64,000 nt of DNA, from positions 397,634 to 461,633 of the forward strand of contig PTFA01000024.1 of NCBI GenBank assembly GCA_003342895.1. The letters are read 5' to 3'. The notes beneath the pieces were generated by a model. It ran no database searches. It saw only the letters and a program-made list of their open reading frames with translations, and had not been told where the DNA came from. Positions within the stretch are counted from its first letter, which is position 1; each line of letters begins with the position of its first letter. Positions 63,607-64,000 of the stretch are shown piece after piece. The stretch comes from Casuarius casuarius. Its lineage: Eukaryota > Chordata > Aves > Casuariiformes > Casuariidae. The translations under genes were made by a program, and so were the position numbers.

Positions 63607-64000
63607 CTATTGAGAAAAAATTCAGAGGGGTGGAAATATATAGCAATCAGGAACAAAGTCTAATCCATCTAATGTAGATGGAAACAATCTATGCTGACAA
63701 CCTAAAAAAAAAAAAAAAATTGCAAAGACTGAAGGCAAGTGCAGTGTAAAAACTAAGTCCTTGTTTGCATAATAGAATCCCAACTATCTCCAATATAGTC
63801 CCCTTTTGGTTAAGCTTTAAAAAGGCTCTTTAAGACATTTCTGTATTTGAGTCACTAAAGAAATTTCATTTCCTTTGAGATGTGGACTCTAAAGGAAGGG
63901 TTTAAGTTTGATTTTTTGATGACACAAACATCTATGTATTATCTCAGAAAGCTGGCAGCATTTTTAGAAAATTAGCATCTTTACTGAATAGATTAATTAC
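63607..64000 (-). other. CNOT2: CNOT2 intron, truncated by the window edge
   Basis: Sequence upstream of the residue 80-129 exon in transcript order. It includes an A17 run at about 63703-63719. The preceding exon, which should encode up to residue 80, is not reached. Confidence 0.8.

Larger units (their letters stand above)
40547..64000 (-). other. CNOT2: CNOT2 gene, 3' part (CCR4-NOT subunit 2)
   Basis: Twelve consecutive coding exons (63606 down to 40547) supply 460 complete codons, residues 81-540 of the 540-residue protein. CNOT2 pairs with CNOT3 through NOT-box domains and binds the C-terminal part of the CNOT1 scaffold, stabilising the CCR4-NOT complex that shortens mRNA poly(A) tails and represses translation and transcription. 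The N-terminal two thirds is Ser/Asn/Pro-rich and disordered; the CNOT1-anchoring region and the NOT box occupy roughly the last 195 residues (exons from 53910 leftward). All introns are GT-AG and phases agree. Exons for residues 1-80 and the 5' UTR lie beyond the right edge. No stop or frameshift is present. Confidence 0.95.

Overview
The window is vertebrate nuclear DNA. It is most likely from a bird: introns are compact, a very GC-rich first exon adjoins an assembly gap, and old amniote-type repeats are sparse. The bird call is inference and I cannot name a species. Two genes are recognisable from translated exons, both on the minus strand: KCNMB4 (BK potassium channel beta-4 subunit) and CNOT2 (CCR4-NOT complex subunit 2). 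They are also neighbours in the same orientation in mammals, as I recall.

Layout, left to right. 1 to about 10.5 kb is the sequence downstream of KCNMB4, with no gene I can support; it holds a well-matching MIR-type SINE remnant and a G-rich repeat. 10,748-32,145 is the complete coding sequence of KCNMB4 in three exons (211 residues), with introns of 11.7 and 9.1 kb. Exon 1 lies in a CpG island, and its ATG touches a 211-base N gap that hides the 5' UTR and core promoter. 32.4 to about 39.4 kb is the space between the genes. 40,547-63,606 holds the last twelve coding exons of CNOT2. They encode 460 complete codons, which at the usual family length of 540 correspond to residues 81-540; the first 80 residues lie beyond the right edge. 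Every junction is phase-consistent and uses GT-AG.

The two genes have separate jobs. KCNMB4 is a plasma-membrane modulator of BK channels, mainly in neurons. CNOT2 is a scaffold of the mRNA deadenylation machinery. I see no operon-like or system-level relationship and no undescribed multi-gene system. The most interesting points are a changed glycosylation pattern in KCNMB4, a long encoded A tract in the CNOT2 3' UTR, an unexplained inverted repeat in a CNOT2 intron, several GC-rich islets inside introns, and isolated Ns that look like heterozygous sites. There are no CRISPR arrays, tRNA or rRNA genes, or intact mobile elements that I can see.
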